From NCBI RefSeq assembly GCF_002150765.1, contig NZ_MUYM01000027.1, forward strand, positions 1 through 64,000: 64,000 nucleotides of DNA. The letters run 5' to 3'. Numbering within the stretch: the stretch's first letter is position 1; every line of letters starts with the position of its first letter. The notes under the pieces are model-generated. The model saw only the letters and a program-made list of their open reading frames with translations. It ran no database searches and was not told the origin of the DNA. Made by a program: the position numbers and the translations under genes. The stretch comes from Lentzea kentuckyensis. Its GTDB lineage: Bacteria > Actinomycetota > Actinomycetes > Mycobacteriales > Pseudonocardiaceae. This document shows positions 51,417 through 59,910 of the stretch, in pieces.

Positions 51417-52373
51417 GTGCGTGCCGACCGGTTGGTGTCGCTGGTGCTGTTGCTGCGGCAGCGCGGGCAGTTGACCGCTACCGCGCTGGCCCGCGAGTTG
51501 GAGGTGTCGACTCGCACGGTGTTGCGCGACATCGAGGCGTTGTCCGCGGCCGGGGTGCCGGTCTACGCCGAACGTGGGCGGCGGGGCGGGTTCGCGTTGC
51601 TGCCAGGGTTCCGGACCGAGCTCACCGGGCTGAACCACGACGAGGCCATCGCTTTGCTGGCCGCCGGCTCGGAGCGGGTGTTCGGCTCGGCGCTGGCTTC
51701 GGCGAGGCGCAAGGTGGTGGACGCGTTGCCCGAGAGCCACCAGGTCACCGCGAACGAGGTGGCCCGGCGGTTTCTCGTCGAGCCGGAGACCGACCTGCTC
51801 TCGCGCCGGGCGGTGGCCGAGGAGGTGCCCGGCGCGGCGCTGGCCGAGGTGCGGCGTGCCGTGCTCGCGGGACACCGGCTGCGCATCCACTACGCGGCGA
51901 CAGGACAGGAACCACGGTGGCGCACGGTCGACCCGATCGGCCTCGTCACGGTGCGCGACCGGGGGTACCTGCTGGCCACGAGGGCCGGGGCGGACCGCAC
52001 CTATCGGCTGTCGCGGGTGTTCGCGGCCGAGGAACTGGACGAACCGGCGCAGCGGCCGGGCGAGGTCGACCTGGACCGGGTGTGGCGGGAACGCTGTGCG
52101 CGGTTCCTGTCCACCGATCACATCACCGTGCTGGTGCGGGTGAACCCGGCGCGGCGGGACGATCTGCTGGGCACCGCCCTGGCCGTTCGTGCCGAGGAAC
52201 CCGACGCGGACGGGTGGTTGCGGCTGGAGGTGACCTACCAGGACTCGTGGCACGCCGAGTGGGCGCTGTGGCAGCTCGGCCTGAACGCGGAAGCGCTGGC
52301 CCCGCAGTCGTTGCGCGACGCGCTGGGGAACCGCGCGGCCGCGCTCGCCGTCCGATATGGAGCGTCGCCCTGA
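51417..52373 (+). CDS. HTH-WYL domain transcriptional regulator
   Basis: A 318-residue YafY/DeoR-like regulator. The N-terminal HTH (RADRLVSLVLLLRQRGQLTA, then ALARELEVSTRTVLRDIEAL) is followed by the WYL domain (LRIHYAATGQEPRWRTVDPI, RGYLLATRAGADRTYRLSRV) and a C-terminal WCX-type region. WYL domains bind nucleic-acid-like or small ligands and often regulate stress or defence genes. The GTG at 51417 is used. It is divergent from RidA and followed after 14 bases by a lipoprotein gene with its own ribosome site. Confidence 0.94.
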   Translation: MRADRLVSLVLLLRQRGQLTATALARELEVSTRTVLRDIEALSAAGVPVYAERGRRGGFALLPGFRTELTGLNHDEAIALLAAGSERVFGSALASARRKVVDALPESHQVTANEVARRFLVEPETDLLSRRAVAEEVPGAALAEVRRAVLAGHRLRIHYAATGQEPRWRTVDPIGLVTVRDRGYLLATRAGADRTYRLSRVFAAEELDEPAQRPGEVDLDRVWRERCARFLSTDHITVLVRVNPARRDDLLGTALAVRAEEPDADGWLRLEVTYQDSWHAEWALWQLGLNAEALAPQSLRDALGNRAAALAVRYGASP

Positions 52374-52387
52374 GGAAGGGGAGAGAA

Positions 52388-52840
52388 GTGCTCCGGTGGA
52401 CGAGTCTGATCGCCGTGCTGGCCGTTCTGCTGGCCGGGTGCGGCGAAGCCCCGCGTCCCGCCGCGAAGTCCGGCACCGGTGCGCTGCGCACCGACGTCGA
52501 GCCGCTCACCAAGCGGTTCTCCGCGCTGGGCACCCCCGAGCGGGTTCGCTGGATGTCGGGCACGTTCGGTTCCGACCGCGCACCGGGTCCGTCGACCTAC
52601 TGGATCGACGCCGTGATCACCCTGCCCCAGAGCAAGATCGACGAGTTGAAGTCCGCCCACGCTCCGCAGGCCACCGGCGCGACACCGGACGTCGTCGACG
52701 GACTGCGCGCCGAACTGCCCGCCGGGACGTTCCTCACCGGTGACCGCCTCGACCAGGCGTTCGCCCACGACACCTGGGTGGCCAAGGCCTATCTTGCCGC
52801 GGACAACGGCACGCTGGTGCTCGTCGCCACCGGAAGCTGA
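52388..52840 (+). CDS. Putative lipoprotein
   Basis: A 150-residue lipoprotein from GTG 52388 (ribosome site GGGGAGAG). VLRWTSLIAVLAVLLAGCGE has a clear lipobox LLAGC, with Cys18 as the lipidated residue. The mature domain (TKRFSALGTPERVRWMSGTF, YWIDAVITLPQSKIDELKSA) is of unknown fold; PSTYWIDAVITL recalls small proteins with a membrane-facing role. It follows the WYL regulator on the same strand and may be regulated by it. Confidence 0.85.
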   Translation: MLRWTSLIAVLAVLLAGCGEAPRPAAKSGTGALRTDVEPLTKRFSALGTPERVRWMSGTFGSDRAPGPSTYWIDAVITLPQSKIDELKSAHAPQATGATPDVVDGLRAELPAGTFLTGDRLDQAFAHDTWVAKAYLAADNGTLVLVATGS

Positions 52841-55684
52841 TCAGCGGTGCGCGCGGCTCCACAGGGCCGGCCAGCCGCCCTTGCCCAGCAGGGCGGCCGG
52901 GACGCGCAGGCCGTGCTCGGCGATGCCCTCCCAGAACAACTCCACGGGCGCGCCGAGTTCGGCCGCCGCGGTCATGGCGCGCTGCCACGGACCGTCCTCG
53001 TCGGACAGGTCCGTTGCGGGAAAGCCGGGAACCGTCGTCTTCCTCGGCTCGGTCACCGGTGCGGTCTTGTCCAATGTGGACGGATTGCAGGTGGTGGCGA
53101 TCGCCAGCGCGCACAGCAGGTCGGTCGAAGGACGGCGGGCCACCGCGCGAACCAGCGCGTCGTCACCCGCCAGCGCACCCATGGCCGTGCGGACGGCGCG
53201 CGCCACCACGTCCATCGCGTGTGCCGGAGCGATCTCCGGGCGGCGGACCAGAGCGCGCAACGTCCGGGGGAGCGGGGAACCGTCGGTGAGCGTGCCGAGG
53301 CGGTCGTACTCGCGAAGTTCGGGATCGAGCCTGGCCACCGCGGCGGTGAGCGGGCGGACACGGGTCGCCTGCCAGAGGGTCGACGCGCTGAGTCCGGCGT
53401 CGAGCGCCGTGCGGAGAAGCTCGACGTGATCGGTGGAGCCCACGCGTTTCAACGCGACGACCGCCGCTTCCGGATCGAAGTCGGCGGGCTGGCCGGCCCG
53501 GCCGAGACCACGTGCCAGGACGACGTAGGTCCGTTGCGCGGAAGCGGCGGAAGCCAGTTCCTGTGTCACAGCGACGGTCAGCGCGCGGATGAGCTCGGCG
53601 GGGAGACGCCCGGCCGCGGAACGGCGGCCTGAACCGCCGCGCACGCGCACCGGCGGTACGGGCAGCAGCGGTTCGGGGGCGGACACCACGGGCGTCGGGA
53701 TGTCGTCGACCCAGTGCTTGACCTGCTTCTCCATCGCAGGGGTCACGTTGTCGTTGAACCGCGCACGCAGCTCGTGAACGTGCCATCCACCGGTGTGACG
53801 ACGGATGTCGAGGTTGGCCGCGATCCGGCCGGTGGCGGGGTCGCGCAACGCCATCAGCACGCACCGGCCCCTGCGTGCTTCGTCGGCGTACCACGGGTAG
53901 CCGATGCAGTTGCCCATGTAGCTCGACCACTCGGCCAGCTGCCGGGGATCGCGGCCCAGTTCCACGGTCAGGCCGGCGACGACCTGTTTGTCCACAGCGG
54001 ACACTTCCGGCGGGATAGGGAAGATGCCGACGCTCGCCTCCGCGATCACGGCGTCCGCCCTGACCCCGGCGGCCAGCTCCGCCCACCGGCTGCAGCGTGA
54101 CGGCGGGGTGGCGCCGAACATCACCAGCTGCGCGACCTCGGCGGCCGCCAGCGGGAGGGAGTCGGCTCGTGGCCGGGTGGGGCGAGCGGGCGTGTCGTAG
54201 TCCAGATCCGGTCCTGGCCGCTCGTGCCGGACGGTGGCGTGCTCCTTGCCGTAGAAGGGCGCCAGCGCGTCGGCGAGATCGGCGAGCCAGAGCAGGTCGT
54301 GCGGTGTCTCCGCGGCGTCCGGGTCCGCGGCGAGCCGCTGCGCGAGCGGCTGTGTCGGGCCGTCGGCGTGCGCGTCGGTGAGCGGCGGCTGCTCCCAGCT
54401 GCCGGGCGGACGGGCGAAACCCACCGCGGCACGCCACTTGTGCAGGTTGTCCGCCTGCCACGGCTCGCAGGTGTCCCAGTCCTCGTGCAGCGGCTGGTCG
54501 TCGAGGTTGCGGAGCACCTCGATCACGGTGTCGAAGACGACCACGCCGTAGTTGCGCGCCATCGCCGCGCGGATCTCCACGTAGTTCTGGGTCTTCGAAC
54601 CGGCCAGCCGTTCCGGTGTCAATGCCTGAACCAGTTGGTGCACATAGCATCCCGGCCGCGCGGGGTGGCTGTAGCCGCCCTCGGCACGGCGTGCCGCGCT
54701 GGTCCGCGCGTTCCCGCTCAGACAGGCGTCGGCGGCGGTCAGTTCGTCGCGGTGCTTCTCGGCGGCGGCCTGGAGGCCCTCGTCGGACAGCGTTCTGGCG
54801 AACCGGAGCAGCGCGGTGGCCGCGATGGCGTCGTGCATCAGGCGGCGGAGTTCGTCCGCGGCCCACCAGATCGGTGGCCGCCAGCGGGCCGCGGCGGCCA
54901 GCGTCGGCGTGTCGTCGAACGCGCAGCCCAGCTGATGGAGGATCTGCTCGTCGAAGTGGACGCGGTGACGTTCGCGCAGCTTGTCGATCCGGTCGACGCG
55001 GGTCTGCGAGGCGGCTCGGCGTTTCCGCAGCCGCCGCTCGACCTGTTGCGCGCAGACGTGGTCCCAGAGGCTGATGATCAACGCCAGCCGGCGCGGTCGC
55101 TGGTATCGCGACAGCGCGCGGGACAGGTGTTCGGCCAGCGTGGACGCCGCACCGCGGGGAAACGGGTCGATGCCGTCCGGCGCACGCAGGTCGAGCACTC
55201 GTTCCAGCTGTTCGGGACCGAGCAGGTCGGACGCCGCCGAGGCCAGGTACAACGCTCCCCAGCGCTGTTCTTCGACCGCCGTGTGCGCGGCCGCACCGAC
55301 CCGCTTGGTCGCGGACGGCCCGAACATGGCCACCAGACCGGCGGTCCGGTCGCCCAGCCGGTGCGCGCCCTCGGCGCCGAGGTCCTTCAACGCGGCAAGC
55401 ACCGCGTCGCGCCGGTCGCCGTGCGCGCCGGCCAGGCGGGCGGAGGTGAAGCCGCCGCCGAGGTCGACGCCCGCTCCGGCCGCCTCGGTGCTCAGCAGCG
55501 CGAGCCGGCTCGTCGCCTCCCGCACGGCCTCCGGGTCGGCGTCAGCCGGGCCGACGGCGACCGGCGCGCCCGGCGGGTGTGCACCGCCGTTGGGCACGGC
55601 TCGGCCGCCCGACGTGGGGAGCCGGCAGCTCAACCCAGGCCCGGCCGTCACTCCGAACGCCAGCTGGATGGACATCGCGATCAA
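52841..55684 (-). CDS. Large protein of unknown function with PcfJ-like segment
   Basis: A 947-residue cytosolic protein of unknown family. At residues about 555-665, LAEWSSYMGNCIGYPWYADE, then GRCVLMALRDPATGRIAANL and LRARFNDNVTPAMEKQVKHW, resembles the C-terminal region of PcfJ-like proteins from conjugative plasmids and phages (a conserved Cys593 in the NCIGYPW turn). The first 480 residues are helical and rich in Arg and Ala, with Trp motifs such as RWRPPIWWAADELRRLMHDA, and the last 280 residues look like helical repeats. There is no signal peptide or membrane span. Immediate neighbours are convergent or unrelated. I cannot assign a function. Confidence 0.85.
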   Translation of the reverse strand: MIAMSIQLAFGVTAGPGLSCRLPTSGGRAVPNGGAHPPGAPVAVGPADADPEAVREATSRLALLSTEAAGAGVDLGGGFTSARLAGAHGDRRDAVLAALKDLGAEGAHRLGDRTAGLVAMFGPSATKRVGAAAHTAVEEQRWGALYLASAASDLLGPEQLERVLDLRAPDGIDPFPRGAASTLAEHLSRALSRYQRPRRLALIISLWDHVCAQQVERRLRKRRAASQTRVDRIDKLRERHRVHFDEQILHQLGCAFDDTPTLAAAARWRPPIWWAADELRRLMHDAIAATALLRFARTLSDEGLQAAAEKHRDELTAADACLSGNARTSAARRAEGGYSHPARPGCYVHQLVQALTPERLAGSKTQNYVEIRAAMARNYGVVVFDTVIEVLRNLDDQPLHEDWDTCEPWQADNLHKWRAAVGFARPPGSWEQPPLTDAHADGPTQPLAQRLAADPDAAETPHDLLWLADLADALAPFYGKEHATVRHERPGPDLDYDTPARPTRPRADSLPLAAAEVAQLVMFGATPPSRCSRWAELAAGVRADAVIAEASVGIFPIPPEVSAVDKQVVAGLTVELGRDPRQLAEWSSYMGNCIGYPWYADEARRGRCVLMALRDPATGRIAANLDIRRHTGGWHVHELRARFNDNVTPAMEKQVKHWVDDIPTPVVSAPEPLLPVPPVRVRGGSGRRSAAGRLPAELIRALTVAVTQELASAASAQRTYVVLARGLGRAGQPADFDPEAAVVALKRVGSTDHVELLRTALDAGLSASTLWQATRVRPLTAAVARLDPELREYDRLGTLTDGSPLPRTLRALVRRPEIAPAHAMDVVARAVRTAMGALAGDDALVRAVARRPSTDLLCALAIATTCNPSTLDKTAPVTEPRKTTVPGFPATDLSDEDGPWQRAMTAAAELGAPVELFWEGIAEHGLRVPAALLGKGGWPALWSRAHR

Positions 55685-55807
55685 TCATCGCGCACCCGCG
55701 CCACTCCTTTTGAGCGCTGACTGACCGGTGACGGCGAGTGTCAGTGAAGTGTCAGCGAGCTTCGCAACCCTTCGCTCGGCGGAAATCAAATAAGAGAAGG
55801 ACACACT

Positions 55808-56671
55808 GTGCTCAAGAAAATCACGCTTGTGGCCATGATGGGCGCGCTGATCAGCGTGTCCTTCGGTGCGGCCACCGCCTCCGCGGCAACGGCTCGCAAC
55901 GGATCTTGTGAAGACGGCGAGTTCTGCCTGTTCTACAACAGCGACCAGGCCGGTTCGGTTTCCGACTTCGCCACGTCGATTTCCGACTACGGCGACGAGC
56001 AGCCCAGCTGCTACGACTTCAAGGGCGCCGGCAACGGCAAGGGCCTGTGCGTGAAGAACGAGGCCGCCTCGGTCTGGAACCGCACAGACAGCAAAGTGAC
56101 CGTGTACTTCAACAGCGGTTACGCCGGCCCGAGCCAGACGATCGCGGCCAACACCAAGGCCAACCTGAACTCGACTCTCAAGAACGACAACGCCTCCCAC
56201 AAGCTCAACGACGGTGGCGGCACGCCGCCTCCCGGTGGCACCTACGGGGCGCCGAACAACAACCCGCACCCGAACGCGACGGCCCGCGCGCCTCAGGCCA
56301 CGAAGAAGACGCAGTTCGTGGACGACGAGATCCGCCGCCTGACCGGCGAGAAGGACTGCTGGGTGGGTGACTACCGCAGCGGCGAGTCGTCGACGAGCAA
56401 CCACAACACCGGTAACGCTCTCGACTGCACGATCTCCAACGGGATCGGCACCTACCCGACCACGGCGCAGAAGGAACAGGGCTGGAAGCTCGCCAACTGG
56501 CTGAAGAAGTACGCGTCCAAGCTGGACGTCCGCTACGTGATCTGGCAGGGCAAGATCTGGAGCGTGGCCCGTGCGTCCGAGGGCTGGCGCAACTACACCG
56601 CCGGTAGCGGTGTGACCGGTGGTCACTACGACCACGTCCACGTCTCGATGCAGAACCCGTACGGCGACTGA
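55808..56671 (+). CDS. Secreted protein: I36 inhibitor-like plus peptidase-like domain
   Basis: A 287-residue secreted protein from GTG 55808. The signal peptide ends near TASAA. Residues about 34-125 (CEDGEFCLFYNSDQAGSVSD, WNRTDSKVTVYFNSGYAGPS) match the peptidase inhibitor I36 (SMI-like) fold with Cys pairs. A Pro/Asn linker (GGTPPPGGTYGAPNNN) leads to a C-terminal domain with STSNHNTGNALDCTISNGIG and GGHYDHVHVSMQNPYGD, resembling ARB_07466-like domains that have a His-Asp site like that of M15 peptidases. Two domains with opposite-looking roles in one chain are unusual. It may bind or modify wall peptides. Confidence 0.85.
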   Translation: MLKKITLVAMMGALISVSFGAATASAATARNGSCEDGEFCLFYNSDQAGSVSDFATSISDYGDEQPSCYDFKGAGNGKGLCVKNEAASVWNRTDSKVTVYFNSGYAGPSQTIAANTKANLNSTLKNDNASHKLNDGGGTPPPGGTYGAPNNNPHPNATARAPQATKKTQFVDDEIRRLTGEKDCWVGDYRSGESSTSNHNTGNALDCTISNGIGTYPTTAQKEQGWKLANWLKKYASKLDVRYVIWQGKIWSVARASEGWRNYTAGSGVTGGHYDHVHVSMQNPYGD

Positions 56672-56698
56672 TCGAAGCGAAATTTCGGTGGTGAAACA

Positions 56699-56731
56699 GG
56701 CGGGCGCTCGCACCGAGCGCTCGCCTCTTTC
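56699..56731 (+). terminator. Terminator after I36/peptidase-like gene
   Basis: A 12-base stem (56699-56710 with 56714-56725, one mismatch) is followed by TCTTTC. It lies 28 bases after the stop at 56671. Confidence 0.7.
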
Positions 56732-56794
56732 GCGTGAATTGAGTCAGAATGCCAATGCCGCCGCCTGTGTGAACCCCTGCAACGAGGAGCACAA

Positions 56795-57457
56795 ATGCGT
56801 TTGGCACGACGAGTCGCGATAATCGCGGGCGCGGCGATCATGACGGTCGTCGCAATCCAGCCGACAGCCTCAGCCGGGCCGGTCGGCAGCGGCTGGACGG
56901 AATACGACCCGGCGTGGAATCTGCAGATCCAGAGCAGCGGCACGATCAAGAGTTACCCGAGCAGCACGAACAGCGCGTCCGGGCCGGGCGGGTCCTACCT
57001 GCGCTCCGGTGGCGTGCAGAGCTTCAAGCTCTTCAACAACGGGTCCAACCGCGTCGAGGCGCGGATCCAGGACAACTACCGGACCGGGCAGCGGCAGTTC
57101 GAGGGCGAGTTGAAGGTCACGGCGGGCACTGACGACGAGAGCGCCATGCAGATCTTCGGCAACGACGGCGACGGCGCCACCACGTTGATGATCAGGTCCC
57201 ACGCGCGCGGCGGGGGCACGCTGCGGGGCGGGGGCAAGGACCTGATCAGCGGCATCAACGGCAAGTGGGTGCGCGTGAACGTCACGCACAACGCCACGGC
57301 CAGTGGCGGCAGCTTCTCCATCCACATCAACGGCAAGCTGGTGCAGACGGCGAACGGGCCCAAGGGCGACCACTACTTCAAGTACGGCGTCTACGGCACG
57401 TTGAAGGCGGCGAGCGCCGAACACCAGTGGCGCAATGTGCACTTCTACCGCAAGTGA
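56795..57457 (+). CDS. Secreted jelly-roll protein (alginate-lyase-like superfamily)
   Basis: A 220-residue secreted protein. The signal peptide (RVAIIAGAAIMTVVAIQPTA) ends near SAG. The mature part carries RRQFEG-like text (QRQFEGELKVTAGTDDESAM), MQIFGNDG, TLMIRSHARGGGTLRGG, WVRVNVTHNATASGG and the end KYGVYGTLKAASAEHQWRNV, a pattern typical of ConA-like jelly-roll lyases of the PL7/PL20 kind. The active-site Tyr/His/Arg set of true alginate lyases is not clear, so it may bind rather than cleave. It follows a terminator and stands alone. No CBM is attached. Confidence 0.8.
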   Translation: MRLARRVAIIAGAAIMTVVAIQPTASAGPVGSGWTEYDPAWNLQIQSSGTIKSYPSSTNSASGPGGSYLRSGGVQSFKLFNNGSNRVEARIQDNYRTGQRQFEGELKVTAGTDDESAMQIFGNDGDGATTLMIRSHARGGGTLRGGGKDLISGINGKWVRVNVTHNATASGGSFSIHINGKLVQTANGPKGDHYFKYGVYGTLKAASAEHQWRNVHFYRK

Positions 57458-58648
57458 TCAGGGGCGCAGGTCGTGGACGACGAGTGACGCGGCGAGCAGC
57501 CGGATGTCCGCTGGGTCGGCAGGGTTGTAGCCGGTGAGCTCGGCGACGCGGCGCAGCCGGTAGTTCAAGGTGTTGCGGTGCAGGTGCAGGTTTTCCGCCG
57601 TGCGATGACGGTTGTGGTCGCTGTTGATGAACACCCTCAGCGTGTGCAGCAGGTCCGGGTGTTCGGCCAGCCGGTCCATCACGCGGGCCAGGCGCTTGCG
57701 ACCGGGTCCTGGGCGGCAGAGCTGGTACTCCAGCAGCACGTCGTCCAGCACGTACGCGCCGGGCGGGCGGCCCAGTTTCTGGACCAGCTCGGCGATGTCG
57801 GCGGCCTGCCTCGCCGCGGTGGGGATGTCCTCGCGCGTCTCCGCCGCGGCGATCCCGCCCATCAGGGCGACGCCGGCGGCGGTGTGCAGCCGGGTCACCA
57901 GGTCCGCGGCGTCGGCCAGTTCCTGGTCGAGCGCGTCGGCCGAGGTGGGCAGCAGCACCGTGCCGCCGTCGTGGTCCAGGGCGGAGAGGGCGTGCTGGGG
58001 CAGTTCGGCGCGGAGGCGTCGGACCAGTCCGGGCGCCGATTCCACGCGGATCGCCACGACCACGTGGTGGCTGGCCAGCTCCAGGCCGATCCGTTCGGCC
58101 AGCGGTTCGGACTCCCGGCCGGTCAGCAGCGCGGCGACCAGGGCCCGGCCGGCTTCGCGGCGTTCGGCGTGCAGGGCCTGTTGTTCGGTGAGGTAGGAGG
58201 CGGCGACGGCGGGCACCGCGGCGCTCAGGAACTGCAGCAGCGCGGGCACGGTCGCCAGCAGGTCGTCCACCTCGTCCGGCTCGGCGACGCCGGCCATCGA
58301 CAGCCAGCCAACATGCGCGGCGACGTGGTAGGTGCTCAGCACGACGTCGAGGGGGACACCTTGCTGTGCGCGGCGCACGGCCGTGGCGATCTGGTCGGCC
58401 ATCTCCTCCGGCGCTGGCGGTCGCTGTTCGCGCAGCGCCCGCAGGAAGACCTGCAGGTTCCGGCTCACCGCCTCGGTGATCTCGCGGTCGACGAGCTGGT
58501 GCGGCAGCTGCCGGTACGCCGCGGATCTGGCGAAGAACGCCTCCAGCACCTTCTCGGCGATGTTCGGGATCTGCGCGGCGGCCCGCTCGTACAGCGGGGC
58601 GCTCGGGTTCGGTGCCGGGATGTCGACCACCGGCAGAGGCTTGCGCAT
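57458..58648 (-). CDS. PucR family transcriptional regulator
   Basis: A 396-residue CdaR/PucR-like regulator. The C-terminal HTH_30 (TLRVFINSDHNRHRTAENLH, then LHRNTLNYRLRRVAELTGYN) is the family mark, and the middle (ELASHHVVVAIRVESAPGLV, DHDGGTVLLPTS) is a GGDEF-like sensor fold. The N-terminal helical part holds the REITEAVSRNLQVFLRAL region typical of RsbT-coactivator-like N-termini. The ATG at 58648 (AGGGG upstream) was preferred to ATG 58666. It is divergent from a small hypothetical gene at 58859. The ligand and target are unknown. Confidence 0.93.
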   Translation of the reverse strand: MRKPLPVVDIPAPNPSAPLYERAAAQIPNIAEKVLEAFFARSAAYRQLPHQLVDREITEAVSRNLQVFLRALREQRPPAPEEMADQIATAVRRAQQGVPLDVVLSTYHVAAHVGWLSMAGVAEPDEVDDLLATVPALLQFLSAAVPAVAASYLTEQQALHAERREAGRALVAALLTGRESEPLAERIGLELASHHVVVAIRVESAPGLVRRLRAELPQHALSALDHDGGTVLLPTSADALDQELADAADLVTRLHTAAGVALMGGIAAAETREDIPTAARQAADIAELVQKLGRPPGAYVLDDVLLEYQLCRPGPGRKRLARVMDRLAEHPDLLHTLRVFINSDHNRHRTAENLHLHRNTLNYRLRRVAELTGYNPADPADIRLLAASLVVHDLRP

Positions 58649-58734
58649 GCGGCGGCCCCTGGCCATCGCCCGAAACGGTCGTCTTTCGTGGGCACTGTGC
58701 ACGAACGGCGGCTGCCGACGTTGTGCATTTGACC

Positions 58735-58744
58735 CAAACGTTTG
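58735..58744. promoter_or_regulatory. Short palindrome upstream of PucR gene
   Basis: CAAACGTTTG lies within a pair of TTTGACC direct repeats in the 210-base gap between the PucR gene and the divergent hypothetical gene. It could be an autoregulatory site, but a 10-base palindrome is weak evidence. Confidence 0.3.
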
Positions 58745-58858
58745 ACCTGATCGAGTGATGGACGGTGGGCGGTGCTTCTGGTCGGAGCCAGAATTGGCAG
58801 TTCGTACCGGCAGGGGCAGGGTGACTTGGCACAACACGCGAGAAGCGTCCAAGACTGC

Positions 58859-59146
58859 ATGAAGCTGTTGCTGCGGCGTGGATTTCAGCGGACCGTCGTG
58901 CACGACCGCATGGCCTGCGTCAACGCCGTGATGTTCCGGCGAGTGTGGCGCGGCACCAACGAGACGGTGCTGGCGTACTCCGACTCGGAGGCGCTGGCCT
59001 ACCGCGTGCCGGAGCGCGACGTGGACCCGGCGGACCCGTTCGTCGTCGATCCCGACGTCGCGCTGTGGCAGTGCGGCGGTGCGTTCCTCGACGTCGCGAG
59101 TCAGTTGCTCGAACTGCCTCCGGCGGCGGGTCACTCCACCTTCTGA
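58859..59146 (+). CDS. Small hypothetical protein
   Basis: A 95-residue protein, from ATG 58859 (an in-frame TTG at 58826 after AGGGGCAGG is also possible). MKLLLRRGFQRTVVHDRMAC, then VWRGTNETVLAYSDSEALAY and ALWQCGGAFLDVASQLLELP, resemble a family of small actinobacterial proteins that I cannot name. No signal or membrane part. It overlaps the 3' end of the convergent AlkD-like gene by 16 bases. Confidence 0.6.
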   Translation: MKLLLRRGFQRTVVHDRMACVNAVMFRRVWRGTNETVLAYSDSEALAYRVPERDVDPADPFVVDPDVALWQCGGAFLDVASQLLELPPAAGHSTF

Positions 59147-59805
59147 GCACGGCGCACCATCTCGTTGATCCAGATGGGCGCGAACGGCGACGTGCAGTTC
59201 GGCGGCGTCGGGTAGTCCTTGAGCACTTCCAGCCGTTCGCCGATGTCGATCGCACGGGCACGCAGCGCGGGGTGCTCGATCCCGATCTGGGCCAGGCAGT
59301 GGTTCATCGCCCACTGCAGACGCTCGTCGGCGCCCTTCATCTCGGCTTCCACGGTGTCGAGCAGGCCGTCGAGGTTCAGGCCCTCCGGCTTCTTGGCGAC
59401 GCGCTCGGTGGTGAGGGCCCAGCCGGCGCTCGCGACCACCGGGTCCGGGTCGGCGAACCAGGCGGCCCGCAGTTCTTCGGCGTGCGGACTCTTCTTCACC
59501 ACGTAGTTCACGAGCCAGTCGTGGACCTTGGGGCGGCGGGCCTCGCGCAGCATGGTGTCGAGCTGGTCGCGCGAGAAAGCCTTGGGGCGGCAGATCAACA
59601 GGGCCAGCAGCCGGGCCGCGGTGTCACCGGTCGCCCACAGGTCGAGTGAGAGTTCCTGCTGGGTCTTGAGGCGTTTGGCGACCGCGCGCAGCTTGCTGAG
59701 GTTCACGCCGTGGTCGTCGCCGTGTTTTTCGTTCACGGCGCGTGCCTTCGGGTCCTCCAGCGCGGCCAGTTCGGCCATCACCTCGGCCACCGTCGTTTCC
59801 GCCAC
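59131..59805 (-). CDS. DNA alkylation repair family protein (AlkD-like)
   Basis: A 224-residue all-helical protein with HEAT-like repeats of the DNA alkylation repair family. GVNLSKLRAVAKRLKTQQEL, ATGDTAARLLALLICRPKAF, VHDWLVNYVVKKSPHAEELR and ERLQWAMNHCLAQIGIEHPA follow the repeat pattern. AlkC/AlkD relatives remove alkylated bases from DNA; the catalytic Asp/Trp set is not checked here, and divergent members may be inactive. Start at GTG 59805 with GGGAGG upstream. It sits alone on this strand, downstream of the CBM13 gene. Confidence 0.85.
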   Translation of the reverse strand: MAETTVAEVMAELAALEDPKARAVNEKHGDDHGVNLSKLRAVAKRLKTQQELSLDLWATGDTAARLLALLICRPKAFSRDQLDTMLREARRPKVHDWLVNYVVKKSPHAEELRAAWFADPDPVVASAGWALTTERVAKKPEGLNLDGLLDTVEAEMKGADERLQWAMNHCLAQIGIEHPALRARAIDIGERLEVLKDYPTPPNCTSPFAPIWINEMVRRAQKVE

Positions 59806-59863
59806 CGTCCGACCTCCCGTTCGCCACCGGTGCCGGACAGCCTACGAGCCCGAGGGCGGAAGA

Positions 59864-59897
59864 GCGGGTTGTGCCCAGGTGACAGGGCACAACCCGC
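59864..59897 (-). terminator. Terminator after CBM13 gene
   Basis: A perfect 13-base stem (GCGGGTTGTGCCC, 59864-59876, with 59885-59897) and an eight-base loop lie 13 bases past the stop of the CBM13 gene (minus strand), between it and the AlkD-like gene. Confidence 0.8.
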
Positions 59898-59910
59898 GAG
59901 AGAGGACCGG

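Noticed and set aside
58649..59314. Upstream extension of the PucR frame
   Set aside because: The open frame continues to 59314, but the extra part is antisense to the small gene at 58859 and to the AlkD-like end, and lacks similarity to PucR proteins.
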